In this document: one piece after another, positions 1 to 10,515 of the stretch
Layout: the number at the start of each line of letters is the position of its first letter
Position numbering within the stretch: the first letter of the stretch is position 1
Origin: Agelaius tricolor
Lineage: Eukaryota > Chordata > Aves > Passeriformes > Icteridae
Direction: 5' to 3'
NCBI GenBank assembly: GCA_023055355.1
Contig: JALJCS010000028.1
Coordinates: 5,704,418 to 5,768,417 of the forward strand
DNA length: 64,000 bases
The notes under the pieces: generated by a model
The model's input: only the letters and a program-made list of their open reading frames with translations
What the model was told of the DNA's origin: nothing
Database searches by the model: none
Made by a program: the position numbers and the translations under genes

Positions 1-46
1 CCTCCACCCTTTCTTCTTGATGATATTTCCCAGCACCACCTCGGCC
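1..46 (-). CDS. KCNAB2: KCNAB2 core exon (partial, runs off the window)
   Basis: Minus-strand exon coding AEVVLGNIIKKKGWR, matching Kv-beta2 residues just after the catalytic Tyr90 region. A pyrimidine-rich acceptor ending in CAG lies at 47-48, and the first base completes the Lys codon begun in the exon at 484-563. The exon continues beyond base 1, so the rest of the aldo-keto reductase barrel (roughly two thirds of the protein) is outside the window. Confidence 0.93.
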
Positions 47-483
47 CTGCAAGGGAAGGGGACATCAGCCATTGGCACCTGGCAGGTGCAGCCATGGGGA
101 GTGGTGACAGCCAGCAGGGACGGCCACAGACCCCAGGAGAATAAGAGGCAAATGCAGTGGCTGTGGGGACACTGTTTGCCCCTTGGCTGCAGCGCCCAGA
201 ACCGAGCTGCCCCCAGTGCATGAGCTCGCTAATTTTAAGTGAATGCGTGGGCACATGCCAATGCCCTGGGTACAGCTGTGCTCAGAGGGTGCATGGCTAC
301 ATCTGCATGATAGAGGCCACCACAGGAAGCATGGGACTGCCAGAACCATGACTCCCCCCATGAACAAGAGCTCAGAGCCCCATCCTGGAAGCTGCTTTGC
401 AGCTGGCAAACCTGGGATATTCCCACTGCCGCTGTGATTTGGTGGGAGTCGGGGTGTAGGGTGAGACAAAGCAGGGTACCTAC

Positions 484-563
484 TTGCCAGCAGCGTAGAC
501 TTCTGCCGTGTCGAAGAGATTAATGCCGTTGTCATAAGCTAAAGTCATCAGCTGCTCTGCCAT
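484..563 (-). CDS. KCNAB2: KCNAB2 core exon with NADPH/catalytic residues
   Basis: 80-nt exon coding [20 protein letters not shown] then EVYAAG plus two bases of Lys. The sequence is essentially identical to mammalian Kv-beta2. It contains Asp85 (NADPH site) and Tyr90 (the general acid of the aldo-keto reductase fold) by the usual Kv-beta2 numbering. The acceptor is CTCGCAG before ATG and the donor is CAA/GTAGGT at 482-483. Because this exon starts with ATG it can look like a gene start, but it is internal. Confidence 0.96.
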
Positions 564-744
564 CTGCGAGGAGAGAGTGGGGTCGGTGAAGGGGGTGGCC
601 GAGAGCCGGCGCACACGCGGGCGCGTGCGCACAGCGCTGGTGAGCTCCGGCATGCTGCATGCACCCAGGCCACAGCCATCCCCACTGCCCCCATCCCCTC
701 CCCACTCACCAGGGGAGAGACGGGGTGAAGGGGTGCAGCCTTAC

Positions 745-782
745 CTCATCTGTGATCTGCCCTCCGAAAGTCACCCATGTTC
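745..782 (-). CDS. KCNAB2: KCNAB2 core exon (GTWVTFGGQITDE)
   Basis: 38-nt exon with acceptor CCTGCAG and donor GAG/GTAAGG. It codes TWVTFGGQITDE after a shared Gly codon. Thr56, Trp57 and Gln63 of the Kv-beta2 nucleotide-binding site fall here. It is invariant among Kv-beta paralogues apart from one position. Confidence 0.95.
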
Positions 783-1146
783 CTGCAGGGGAGAGAGAGA
801 GGGGTGTGCACGGTGAATGTGGTGAGCAGTGAGCGCTGCCCCATCAAGGCCACCCACCCTGGCTCCCTCAGCACAGCCCTGGCACGTGGTGGCCACAGCT
901 GGCCCTGCCGCGTGCACTGTGGTGCTCCCAGCACGGCCCAGTCGCTTCCTATCGTGTCAGGAAAAGAGAAAATAATTTGACAATTTCTGGGCCGTGACTC
1001 AAAACAGCCGCGGGGCTGAGGAAAACCCTTTCCTTCCCTTTGCAAACATCACCGGGGCAAGCGAGCGCTGCCCTGGCCGGGGAGTGCCGGCAGCTGCCGC
1101 GGAACTGAGGGGATGCTGAGGGGCTGTGGCAAACCCTGGCACTTAC

Positions 1147-1190
1147 CCAGACCCAGGCAGGACACACGCAGCCCAGACTTCCCGAGGTTC
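1147..1190 (-). CDS. KCNAB2: KCNAB2 first common core exon (NLGKSGLRVSCLGLG)
   Basis: 44-nt exon with acceptor TCCAG and donor CTGG/GTAAGT. Its first base completes an Arg codon supplied by whichever upstream exon is used, then it reads NLGKSGLRVSCLGL. This is the invariant start of the Kv-beta oxidoreductase core. All three alternative N-terminal exons found upstream end two bases into that Arg codon, so this exon is the common splice target. Confidence 0.96.
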
Positions 1191-3370
1191 CTGGAAGACA
1201 GAGACCATTAGGAAAGGTGCCAGAAAGCCCCAAAACGCTGTCTCATGCATCCTGCATGCCACCAAACACACCGGGCGCGAGGACTGGGAGGTGTGGTGGT
1301 GTCCCCTGGGTCCCATCCCCACCTGGGATGGTTCCACAATGAGAGTCCCATCTCAACTGATTAATGAGCCATCCCAGGCTGGGCATCCTGCATCTCGGTA
1401 GTGGCACTGCCTGCACCTGCGCAGTGATGCTGTGCCTGGCAGGGCTATTGGGAGAGCAGTGACCTCGTTAAAGCAGCTCCCCATAATGAGGCTGGGGTGT
1501 CCAGCTGCCCTGAGAGTGCCGCTGGCACTGGGGAATGAGAGTGGAGAAAGAGAAGCCAGCATGCTGGTGGTCAGGACTGAAGCATCCCATGTATGGCACG
1601 AGTTGTGCCTGTTCTCTGCATCTCACAGGGAAGCACAGGGCTTGCACCAGGCGAGGGTGCTCGGGAGTGGAGCAACATCCTGGAGAAATGGAGCACCCCA
1701 GAAAATCTGACCGGCACAAGGAACTGGAGAACAGCTTTCAGGAAGGGGGCCAGGCTGGCAGACGCCTTCGCTGTGGTGATGGAGAGCCAGTTACTTGTTA
1801 AAAATGACAAAGGCTCAAGAAATGAGCGTTAAAATAAATAAAGTGTAGGTGAGCCGCGGCAGCTCGCCCGCGCGGGTGTCGCATAGCAACCGGAGGCACC
1901 GCCACCGCCGGCACCGCCGACACGGGCACCGGCAGCCGGGCAGGGAGTGGCTGCGGCCCAGCCACGGGCAACCGTGGGCTACACTGAGTCAGGGCAGCAT
2001 CCCTTGTGCTGCCATGCTATTGCCCAGCAGCTGGAGCCACCGGCTCTCCTCCGTCCCGTGGTGTTTTTAGAGCATTTTGTGGTGGGGAGAGGTCATGGCT
2101 GTGGGCCAGCGGTGGCTCAAGTCCCCGTGATTGGGGTTGCCATGTGGAGAGGAGAGCACCTGCCTCATCCTGGGCATTCCAAGAGCATTGCTGGGGTTCC
2201 CCAATGGGCAGGTGACCATTGTTGCTCTTGGCTTCCCAGCCCAAAAGCGTGTTGACAGGCTGTCCAACAGAGATATGGGCAGACCTTGGGAAGGCCAAGC
2301 ATTCCCCTACACTGCTATGGCCTTCTTATCCCATCCGCTTGCTTGGAGCATCCCCCTGTGCCACTGTCCCTCCAGCAGCCACCAGTGGGGACTCCTGAGC
2401 TGATCACCCATTGCCTGGGAGAGGGTGTTGATATGCTCCTCCTCTGGATGAGGACTTGACCGTGGGGCAGGAGCACTGAGCCCTGAGGATGCCACCGTGC
2501 ATTGTCCCAGTACTGCTGTTACCACCACAAGGGTTTGGTGTTGGGAGAGCTGGACAGAACTGGACCAGCCCTCTCCCCAGTACCCAGGTAAGGGGACTCA
2601 GCCGATTTGGATGACACTGGTGGGTGACAGCCAGGCTCACCCCAGCGCTCTGCTGGCCTTACACACTTTGTTGCCTAATGCTGGCACATCTGGGCTGCAG
2701 CGGAGGCACGCAGCCGCTGGCAGCTGGACCATGGCGTGCAGGCTTATCTGGGGGGGGCCCTACCCTGTCCTGGGGTCCATGCTCATCTGGGGAGAGCCCC
2801 AGCCCCATGCCCAGGTGCACACTCAGCCTCAATGGGAGAAGCCCTCAGTGCTCTGCCCCAGAGCCAGGACATGGGGTGTGTGAGCCCTGTGGGTGCTGGC
2901 CGGGGGGGCCCCACATGCACACATCACCCCGTTTCCAGAACCACCACGGGCAGCCAGAGCTGCTTACGGCTCTGCACTCACTTTGCAGGGCACTGAGTCT
3001 CCGGCAGCACCGAAAGGATGCCATGGCAGCCCGGATTAACGCTACCGTGACTCCCAGACCCCCCCGGCTCGGCAGCCAGCCCGGCTTGGCAGACACTGAG
3101 GATGCTACTAATCCTACTCTGAATTTTAGGGTCCCTTCTCTCCCCCATCCTGAAGATTTTACGCGCCGCTGGATCAAAGCTGCCCTGAGGGGACAGGAGC
3201 AAACAGCGAGGAAGCGCACGGAGGCGCACGGTCAGCACTTTTAGCGACGAGAAACCGACAGAGCCGGACGCGAACCGGAGATAAGGGGAGCGCCCCTGAC
3301 CCCCAGTCCCCCCTCGCCGCCCGGATCGCAATGAGGAACGGGGAAAGCCCCACGAGCGCTCTTTTCCTAC
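1191..3370 (-). other. KCNAB2: KCNAB2 intron between ball exon and core
   Basis: Intronic. No further Kv-beta coding sequence was recognised. A short CpG-rich patch at about 1850-1960 contains an RFX-like site (1876-1890). The rest is unremarkable GC-rich intron with chance ORFs on both strands. Confidence 0.6.
1876..1890 (+). promoter_or_regulatory. X-box-like (RFX) motif in KCNAB2 intron
   Basis: Sequence GTGTCG-CAT-AGCAAC resembles the RFX X-box (GTNRCC, 0-3 spacer, RGYAAC). The right half is perfect and the left half has one mismatch at its end. It sits in a small CpG-rich patch. This is a single motif match, so function is only inferred. Confidence 0.3.
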
Positions 3371-3582
3371 CGGTATTTCATCCCCGGCTGCTTGACGCTG
3401 GAGTCGCTGGAGGAAGGGGCGTTCTGCACCGAGAGCTGCCCCAGGCTGCGGGCCACCATGGCCACGGCGCGGAACTTGCCGCGGGTGCCGAGGCTGGGGC
3501 TGCCGGCATTCTGTCGGTTCAGCCGGTCCTCGGCGCTCCGGCTCTTGATGCTGTGCTCGGAGCACACAAAGGAGACCTGCAT
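3371..3582 (-). CDS. KCNAB2: KCNAB2 alternative first exon: Kv-beta1-like inactivation-ball N terminus
   Basis: Opens with ATG at 3582 and codes 70 residues plus two bases of Arg. It begins MQVSFVCSEHSIKSR, includes RGKFRAVAMVARSLG in the middle, and ends KQPGMKY-R. The donor is TACCG/GTAGGA. The start, the Cys at position 7, the KFR-VA--ARSLG block and the TGMKYR-like end all match the ball-bearing N terminus of Kv-beta1.1 (KCNAB1), which in that paralogue plugs Kv1 channels and is redox-sensitive through Cys7. Physically it lies in KCNAB2, 2.2 kb from the Kv-beta2 core and in matching phase. A CpG-rich region surrounds it and a TATA-like TAAATTTA lies just upstream (about 3613-3620 on the plus strand). 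Best reading: an alternative promoter and first exon giving an inactivating Kv-beta2 isoform. Channel block is inferred from homology. Confidence 0.85.
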
Positions 3583-5408
3583 GCTGCTCCGGCGGGCAGC
3601 AGCGCCAGCTGCCTAAATTTAGCCGGCGCCCCGGGCGAGGCGGGGAGCTCCTCCCGCGCGCCGCCAACGTGACGGCGGGGGGCTGCGGGGCGGCGGGCGA
3701 GGAGCGCTCCCGTCAGCCCTCCTGCCCTCAATATTTGATGAGCTCAGGAAACGAGCGAGCGGCACGCTCGGGCAGGTGGGGGCAGGAGAGGCAGAGCCGC
3801 TGCCGGTGCCCTCCGGAGTGCGGCCGTGGCGGGGCAGGGCATCCCTGCGCCCCGCTGGGCATCCCCCCGCTGGTACGGCTGCCGGCACAGCTGCGCTTTG
3901 GGGCACAGATTGCCCTGCACGGGTCCGAAACGAAACCCTCTGGCAGCAGCAAGGCGTGTGTGCATCGGCAACCCCACGGTGGCGACGATGCTGATGGCTC
4001 TCCCGCGGCAGAGCCCAGCTGCTTGCCGAAGCTGTCCCCCAGCAGCACATTCCCCCTATTTTTCCCAGTGCAAGCGAAGTCGAGTGAGGCGAATTCCAGC
4101 CTAGCACCTCCTGCCGAAGCAAGGACAAAAGTCAGCCCCACTACAGCACCGTCCTGCAGCCGGAGCCACGTGCTGGCTGCCAGCACCTGCCGTGCCCCTC
4201 AGGATGGAGCAAAATGCAGCGATGGAGCTTGCAGGAAATTATGCACATTTGCCCCAAACCTAATGAAAAATCTTGTAATCTCCTCCGCTTCCCTCTCTCA
4301 CAAAGCTCCTTAGCTGGTAATCCTGCCGGCACCAGTGCCAGCGCCGGCTCCAGTGCGGGGGGGACCTGGCAGCAGTTGTCAGCCCCCAGAGGATGAGAAA
4401 CCCCACAAATTTTGGTGGCAGCAGGGACATGCCCAAAGAAGGAGCACCTTTGGGGTGTCTGTGCCAGCTGCTCCCATCAATAAATAATGTCCCCATGAAT
4501 ATTAGATGGGCTCTTGCCACTGTGTAAATGTTACCGCGGTCATTGCGAGCAGAGGGGAACCTGACCCGCGGCGCAGCACGGCAGGAGCCGGCAGAGCTGC
4601 CAGCTCCGGGGGCTTCACTGCAGTGGGGGACAAGGGGCAGACCTGTATTGTCACTGGAGAACAGCCACTGTCCTCAGCCCTGATGTCCCCCAAAGCCTGA
4701 CCTGGGTTACTGAGGGTGCTTGGCTGTGCATCCCATTGCCCCACCTGCAATGCCAGGGGAGAGGTGCGCTGGGCAGGGCAGCCCCATCCCTCTCAGGGGC
4801 TGTGGCCACCTCTCCATCTGCCTGGAGTGTCCTCCTGACAAGGACATTGGCTGAAATCCTGATACACCTTGCACCAGGACCCACATGCAAAATTAATGAT
4901 GCACCCGCTCTGTGATGCACACCCATCAGTCAGGAGGAGATGAAAACCCATCAGGCAGAGATGTACACCCCTTAGATGGAGATTTACACCCCTCAGGTGG
5001 AGAAGAACCCCTGTCAGGCGAAGATGTACCCCTCCAGTCAGGCAGAGGTGCACCTGCATCAGATGGAGATTTACACTTCTGAGGCAGAAACAGCTCTTTG
5101 GCGGCTGTTTGCTCTAGTGCCTAATGTTTAAAGCTCACAGGGTGTTTGCATCTGCAAATGCCCAAACAGCAAACAGGAATGTCAAGCGAGAAGCTCAAAG
5201 ATCACCAAGCAGGAAAGTGCTAACGGCGCTGATCGGCTGCCGCCTCTCCAAGGGCATCGGCTCCTCCCAGCCTCGGCGCGGCACAGGGGAGCCGAGGTGA
5301 GCTCAGGTGAGAGCCGCTCTCCTGACGAGGTGTCAAACCAGCACCGAGCAGCGTCCCCTGTGTCATCCCCTCACCTCGGCCCTGGCCGCCCTCGCGGCGC
5401 TGCCTTAC
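3583..5408 (-). other. KCNAB2: KCNAB2 intron / alternative promoter region
   Basis: Contains the CpG-rich sequence upstream of the ball exon (about 3583-3960), then ordinary intron and a degenerate minisatellite (4914-5088). No coding exon was recognised. Confidence 0.55.
4914..5088. repeat. Degenerate minisatellite, about 20-25 bp unit
   Basis: About eight diverged copies of a unit resembling GATGTACACCCCTCAGGTGGA follow each other. Several copies keep GAT(G/T)(T/C)ACACC and TCAG. The open minus-strand frame through it, rich in HLRGVHL-type repeats, is a by-product and not a gene. Confidence 0.75.
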
Positions 5409-5629
5409 CTGTACTTCATGCCGGTGGCGCGGGCGGTGCTGTCGGCCAGGGAGAGCCCGTGCATCCGCAGGAACTCCTCCAGAGTCTTCGCCCGCGCCGC
5501 CGCCCGCACATCCCGCAGCCGCCGCAGCTCCAGCCCGTCGGCCGCCCGGGGGGCTGGGGGCAGCCCCCACTCGGGGCTGGGCCGGCTGGCCACGCTGCGC
5601 AGGCTCTCACTGTAGGTCATGGAGAGCAT
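5409..5629 (-). CDS. KCNAB2: KCNAB2 alternative first exon (MLSMTYSES form)
   Basis: Reads MLSMTYSESLRSVASRPSPE and continues to ADSTARATGMKY plus two bases of Arg. The donor is TACAG/GTAAGG at 5407-5408. The end ATGMKY-R is the same join used by Kv-beta N-terminal exons, and the phase fits the core exon at 1147-1190. The middle (AAARAKTLEEFLRMHG) is likely helical. In-frame ATGs lie at 5677, 5629 and 5620; 5629 is my choice. There is no convincing upstream acceptor (the preceding bases are purine-rich), so it is probably a true first exon with its own CpG-rich promoter. Its function is unknown to me. Confidence 0.75.
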
Positions 5630-7499
5630 CCTGCCACCCGAGCGTGGGCTCTGCCGGCCAGCCACGCCGCCAAACACTCTCTGGTGCTACGGAAAGAGCT
5701 GGGAAAGCACAACATGGGCTCCCTCGCCACTCAGGGCACAGCCCTGCCCGCATTGCCATGGCACAGTGGTGGCACCCACACATGGGGACTCTAGCAAAGC
5801 CAGTCTTCAGCGGAGCAAAGCCTTGGCGTGAGAGCTGAAGCACAACAGGAGAAGCAGCAGGACAGGGATGTGGCACAGTCCATGCCTGAGGCTGCAGCGG
5901 TGCCTGACACAGCTGGCCCAAGCCACGATGCAGCAGCCTGGCCTGTGCCCAGCTGTGCTGGCTCCCAGTTTGTGCTGGGCTGCACTGGTTTGCATCCCTG
6001 CGAGGCACGCAGCGTGCCCCAGGAGCTGGCCGAGGCACAGTGAGCAGTGGCACGAGTACTGCTGGTGAGAATCTGGCTCTGTGTGCCAGTGGGCAAGGAA
6101 AATTGGGATGGGAATGCGGTCCCTGTGGGGCTCCCTGCAAAGGGTGGACATGGCAGAGGGTCTGTGGGCACCGGGTGCTCGCCGTGCCTGCGTCACGCTG
6201 CCGCAATGTGCGCCACCAGCCAACACCTTCCCCACCGCCGCGGCAGCGACCTCCCAGCCGGTGCGGCTGCTGAAAATAGCCTGCTGCAGGGTGGGCTCTC
6301 ACACACCCCAGTCCTGGCTGTCTCTGTGCCTGGGACCTCACTGCTGGTGGCAGCCGCTCGATTTCTGTGCCTCTCTCCGCAACTTCCCTCGTTTTCAGTG
6401 TCTGCAGGGAGCAGCGACCGGGGCCAAAATTGTGGTGTTGGTGCCAGAGTGGCCGCTGGGGATGCACTGTGACACATCTACACCGGCATCAGGCTCCAGC
6501 CAGGCTCCCACTGGTGGTTTTTTCTTTCCCTGTGAAGCTCAAATTGACAGCTGCAGGAGCCAAAAGTGAAGGGCTCTCTGCCACTGAGGTGTGACCTCCA
6601 GAGGAAAGGAGAAGGAAGCCCAGAGGATATGGAGTAGCACCTGGCCAGGTATGAGCAAAACCCTGGGGGTCCTCCAGTGCTGCCAGAGACCACTCTGTGT
6701 TCCTCCTGGTCTGTAGCAAGGCCTTGGGAAAGCTGGGAGACATGGAAAGGAAACCTTTCCCTCTCTTGTGGCAAAGCCAAACTGAATCCTCCTGGTCATC
6801 AGCCTCTTCCTGCCACACCTCAAAGCTGGAGACTGCACCCGGTACCTCTAGCACCAGCCCCCTGCCGTGCTGGTAGCTTTAATTAGGGCAATGCCAGTGG
6901 CTCCTGCTGGGTATGGGCACCTGGTGGAATCTCCCTGTTCCCAGTGGGATCTCCTTGCCCTGGTAGAATCCCCTCACCTGACAGCAGCAAGGAGAAACCT
7001 GAGCTGGCTGCACCGCTGGCTGCACCAAATGGCTGCAGCAAGCAGAGTTGGGGGTTTGATCTGGGCTGCTCTGAGGAATGGGATGGGAATCCACCAGCTG
7101 CCCTATCTCGACACTTCCCTGATTTTCGGCAGAACAGAACTGGATGGCCAAGAGAGCATAGAGGTGGTGGGTGCATTCATGGCCATTTGATAGCAGAAAT
7201 CCCAGTGCTCCTGGGATGAGTGGCAGCAGGATAAGCTGTGCCATGCCCAAGCAGGAGAGGTCGTTTTGCAAGGAAGGAGCAGGGATGGGGGACAGAGCAC
7301 AGGCTCTGCAGGATAACAGCACTGTTAGCAGCATCAGGGGCACAACAAGTGGGCGACAGGCAGGGCAGCTGCCTGGAGAGATATCTGCCCAGCCTAGCTT
7401 GCCAAGCTGGGAAACTGGCACCCACCAGCCTGCCTAAAGCCAGGAAGACCCCAAACTCCAAAAGAAAACCATCTTAAGCCATCAAATCCCGAGTCGCCC

Positions 7500-7860
7500 C
7501 GCACGGAAAATCTCCCCGCTGCCCGCAGCGGCTGCCCCGCGGCGATGCCCATCCCCGCTCATCGCCCACCGTGCCCAGCCCCGACTCACCGCGCCGGGGA
7601 AGCTGCTCAGCAGCAGCAGCAGCAGCGCAGCTCTGGGCGGCCGGGCTGCCCCAGGGCAGATATAAGAGCGGCGGTGGCCGCGTTGTTTTGCATTAGGGGA
7701 GTGTCGGAGCTTGGCGTCCAAAGCACTTGGCGGCTGCGCCGGGCCCCCAGCGTCCGGCTTCTCGCCGCGCTCCATTAGCCCTATTAGGGGATTTTCTTCC
7801 TTGCGAAGGGGAGTTAAATTATTCATGGCGCCTCACTAAAAGCCCGGGGATGTGCCGCTG
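7500..7860 (-). promoter_or_regulatory. Candidate internal KCNAB2 promoter / first exon
   Basis: On the minus strand an AT-rich block with a CArG-like CCCTATTAGGGG (about 7780-7791) is followed by a TATA-like CTTATATCTG (about 7659-7668). A GC-rich stretch comes next and ends in a strong donor CGCG/GTGAGT at 7588-7589. A leucine-rich frame (ALLLLLLSSFPGA) runs into the donor, but its phase does not fit the Kv-beta2 core. If transcribed it is probably a 5' UTR exon. Confidence 0.3.
7608..7626. repeat. Short CAG trinucleotide run
   Basis: Six uninterrupted CAG units on the plus strand, inside the candidate internal promoter region. Confidence 0.8.
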
Positions 7861-8942
7861 CTTTATCAACGCTGGCACCGCCCGCCCCTCGCCCTGCGGT
7901 GACAGGTCCCCTGCCACCAGCACACAGGGCGGTGGGGACGGCTGGACACTGGGGCCATCAGGGGGCAGAGACGGTGCCCTGAGGCAGACACAGCCCTCCT
8001 GTGGTCCCTGCAGCAGTGGAGTCAGAGCTGGGCTGTGGCAGGACTGAAAGGCAGCCTCCAGCAGGAGGGAGCCCTGAAACGGAGCCGGGTGATGAACACG
8101 GGTGGCTGCTGCCTGAAGGCACCCTACGGACGAGCTCCTGCCTGTTGGCCTTGGGAGCCTTTTGCACCAGATGTGTCCAGTGGTTCAGACCAGTTTGGCA
8201 GCCAAAACTTGCCCACTGCTGGGGCTCAGCAGTGCTGGTGGCAGCACTGGGACAGACACTGTCAGTGCCACTGAGCCATCCCACTGCCATCCCACCTCGC
8301 CTCCTCCCGTCATGTGTGGGATGGAGTGGGGGTGCCACGGTTCTGTCGAGGGGCAGCCCCCAGTCCCTCACCCGAGGGCAGCCAGACCAGACCCAGTCCC
8401 ACACCACTGGGCTGCTGTGGCCCTGGGAGCGCTGGAGCAGCTGCTGGCAGAGTGTGTGGGGAAGCGCTGCCCTCACTTCAGACAGTAAAAGGGTGATGGG
8501 GGCAAATGTTGCCTCCTGAACCACTTAATGAGACTGCTCCTAATAGCAGGAGCCACGGACCAGCTGGCTGCTTTCCCAGAGCTGCTCTTGGGAAAAGCTA
8601 AGGCCTTCTCCAGGCACAGCACTGGCAAGGGACGCTCCCCCCAAGCTGAGCTGAGCCCCACACCGCACAGTGGATGTCCCCCACAGCCATGTGGCCACAC
8701 TCTGCTGCTTGGACAGCCTGTGAGAACAGTCCCCCCCACCCAGCCACACCCCAGGATCCCCACACTGCACTTCTGACCCCACGAGCAGGCGATGAGGCGA
8801 TGCCACACATGTGACGCCCATCCCACACACAGGGACCCTGGCACACTGGGCAGGGCAGTGCTGTGCCAGCATTATCTGGGCATGGGCAGGAGCCACAGCC
8901 ACTTGCTGGAGGGATTTTGGGGAGGGGGAAGGGCCTGGTTAC

Positions 8943-8984
8943 CTGTAGAACTGGAGCTGGCGCTTGGGGCTCCCGTATCTCGCG
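8943..8984 (-). CDS. KCNAB2: KCNAB2 42-nt alternatively spliced exon (SARYGSPKRQLQFYR)
   Basis: The acceptor ends GGAAG and the donor is TACAG/GTAACC. With the flanking split codons it codes S-ARYGSPKRQLQFY-R, matching the 14-residue segment of mammalian Kv-beta2 (residues 26-40) whose skipping gives the shorter known isoform. The 42-nt length keeps frame whether included or skipped. Confidence 0.93.
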
Positions 8985-9361
8985 CTTCCGACAGCAAAGG
9001 GGAGAGAGAAGAAAGATGCCACAAACCCCGTTAGAAAGGAGGAGCAGGAGTGAGTGGCAGAGTCAGTGGCTGTGGGAAGGGCCAGGGGCACACACCCATG
9101 TCACAGCACAGTGGACACTGCAGCAGGCACTGGCACGACCCTGGAAGTGCCCCCTATGCCCGTAACAGGCACCAGCACCCCAAAACGCTGCTGCTGCTGC
9201 TGTTACAGTGTGGGGATTTTGTGCTGGAAGCCTTTGCACAAAGCATGCCAGGGCAGTTTAGGAGTATCAGAGCACTTTCAGGGAGTGTGGTGGTTCTGGG
9301 TTGCCACAGGCTTGGGTTTGAAGCCCCACAGAGTCCCCCCAGCACTGCCCTGGAGCCTTAC

Positions 9362-9480
9362 CTGTAAATCATCCCTGGGGAGCCCGTCTGCCGCAGCGAG
9401 AGTCGCGCTGGGGAGTCAGTGGTGGATTCGGGATACATGGAGCCAGCCTGGGCTCCCCGGAGCCGCTCGCCGCCTCACCC
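9362..9480 (-). CDS. KCNAB2: KCNAB2 first coding exon of classical Kv-beta2
   Basis: The acceptor has a long pyrimidine tract ending GTGGCAG (9481-9482). About 42 nt of 5' UTR follow, then ATG at 9438 coding [20 protein letters not shown] and PGMIY plus two bases of Ser/Arg. The donor is TACAG/GTAAGG. This is the classical Kv-beta2 N terminus, lacking an inactivation ball. The good acceptor implies a non-coding exon upstream, presumably near 12.6 or 14.7 kb. Kv-beta2 is a cytosolic NADPH-binding subunit that binds the T1 domain of Kv1 channels and promotes surface and axonal delivery. Confidence 0.94.
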
Positions 9481-10249
9481 CTGCCACAGGGGAAGAGGAA
9501 AAGAGGAAGAAATGAGTTTTTTGGGGCACGCGCACGACAGCACTTCCTGTTGAAGGAGATCTGAGCCAAAAGGCTCAGAAGGTGCAAAAGGCTCCCAAGA
9601 TGTGGCACTGGCAGAGGTGTGGGCACAGCAGCTCTGCTGGCCTCAGACCCTGGGGCTTACACCCTGACCCACTGATCCCAAAACCATCTCGCTCCAGCCC
9701 TGTTCCTCTGACTTCCCAGCTTGGCTGCTCTCTCCAAACTTCCGGGGGTCTTGAGATCTCAGGAAATGGTGAGGAAACACGGGCCTGAAAAATGAAACAT
9801 TCTGAAAAACCCAAAGCCATCCCCGAGGGTCCCTCCAAAAGGGACAAGCTAAGGGGAGGAGAACAGACTGGCTTTTCCTGCAGCCCACACGTGACTGACT
9901 GTGTGCACAGGGGTGAGGGAGCTCCGAGGGAAAGGAGGGCTCGCCCCCAGGCACCCCTGACCCTCCTTGTCCTTGTCCCCATGGCAGGGGCATCCAGCAT
10001 GACTCCCTGGGAGCCGTGCCCCTGCAACACTGTCAGCAGTTTCAAGTATCACAGAAAACAATGACACTTCCCTACAGAACTGGGGCTGGGATTTAAATTT
10101 ATCCCTTCTTTCTTTAGGCCGGTGAGATGCCATCTTTACACTGCAGATCACAAGCTGCTCTGTTTCCCAGATGGGCACTGAGAGCTCTCTGGGCTCCCTC
10201 CTGGCTGCCCTGGGCTCAGCAGGAGCATGGCCTTACACAGTGTGCTCAT

Positions 10250-10515
10250 GTCCTGGCACGCATCCCGCCTGCATCCTGGCACAGCATGCCTGCATCCTGC
10301 ATCCCTCCTGCATTCTGGCACAGCATGCCTGCATCCTGGCACTGTGTGCTTGTGTGCTTGCGTATTGCATCCTGCTCGCATCCCAGCAGGGCACGCTTGC
10401 ATCCTGCATCCACATCCTGCATCCCAGCATAGTGTGCCAGCATCCCGCATCCCTCCCGCATCCTGCATCCCTCTGGCATCCCGGCCCGGCGTGCCTGCAT
10501 CCCGGCGCAGCCCCT
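10250..10515. repeat. CATCCTGCATCC-type minisatellite
   Basis: Irregular tandem copies built from GCATCCTG, GCATCCC and GGCACAGCATGCCT. Minus-strand frames through it give repetitive GMQDAG/CRDAG-like peptides that should not be called as protein. Confidence 0.75.

Larger units (their letters stand above)
5630..8942 (-). other. KCNAB2: KCNAB2 intron between N-terminal exons
   Basis: Intronic DNA between the MLSM exon and the 42-nt exon. The only notable content is a GC-rich segment with a TATA-like box and donor-like site at about 7500-7860 (listed separately) and a short CAG run. Long minus-strand ORFs here, such as one covering 5607-6467, show no recognisable protein. Confidence 0.55.

Noticed and set aside
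484..563. ATG-starting KCNAB2 segment as a gene start
   Set aside because: Acceptor CTCGCAG immediately precedes it and the upstream exons supply required N-terminal core; the Met is internal (residue 68).
5607..6467. 286-residue minus-strand ORF next to a KCNAB2 exon
   Set aside because: Different frame from the coding exon, no domain, and typical stop-poor GC-rich intron.
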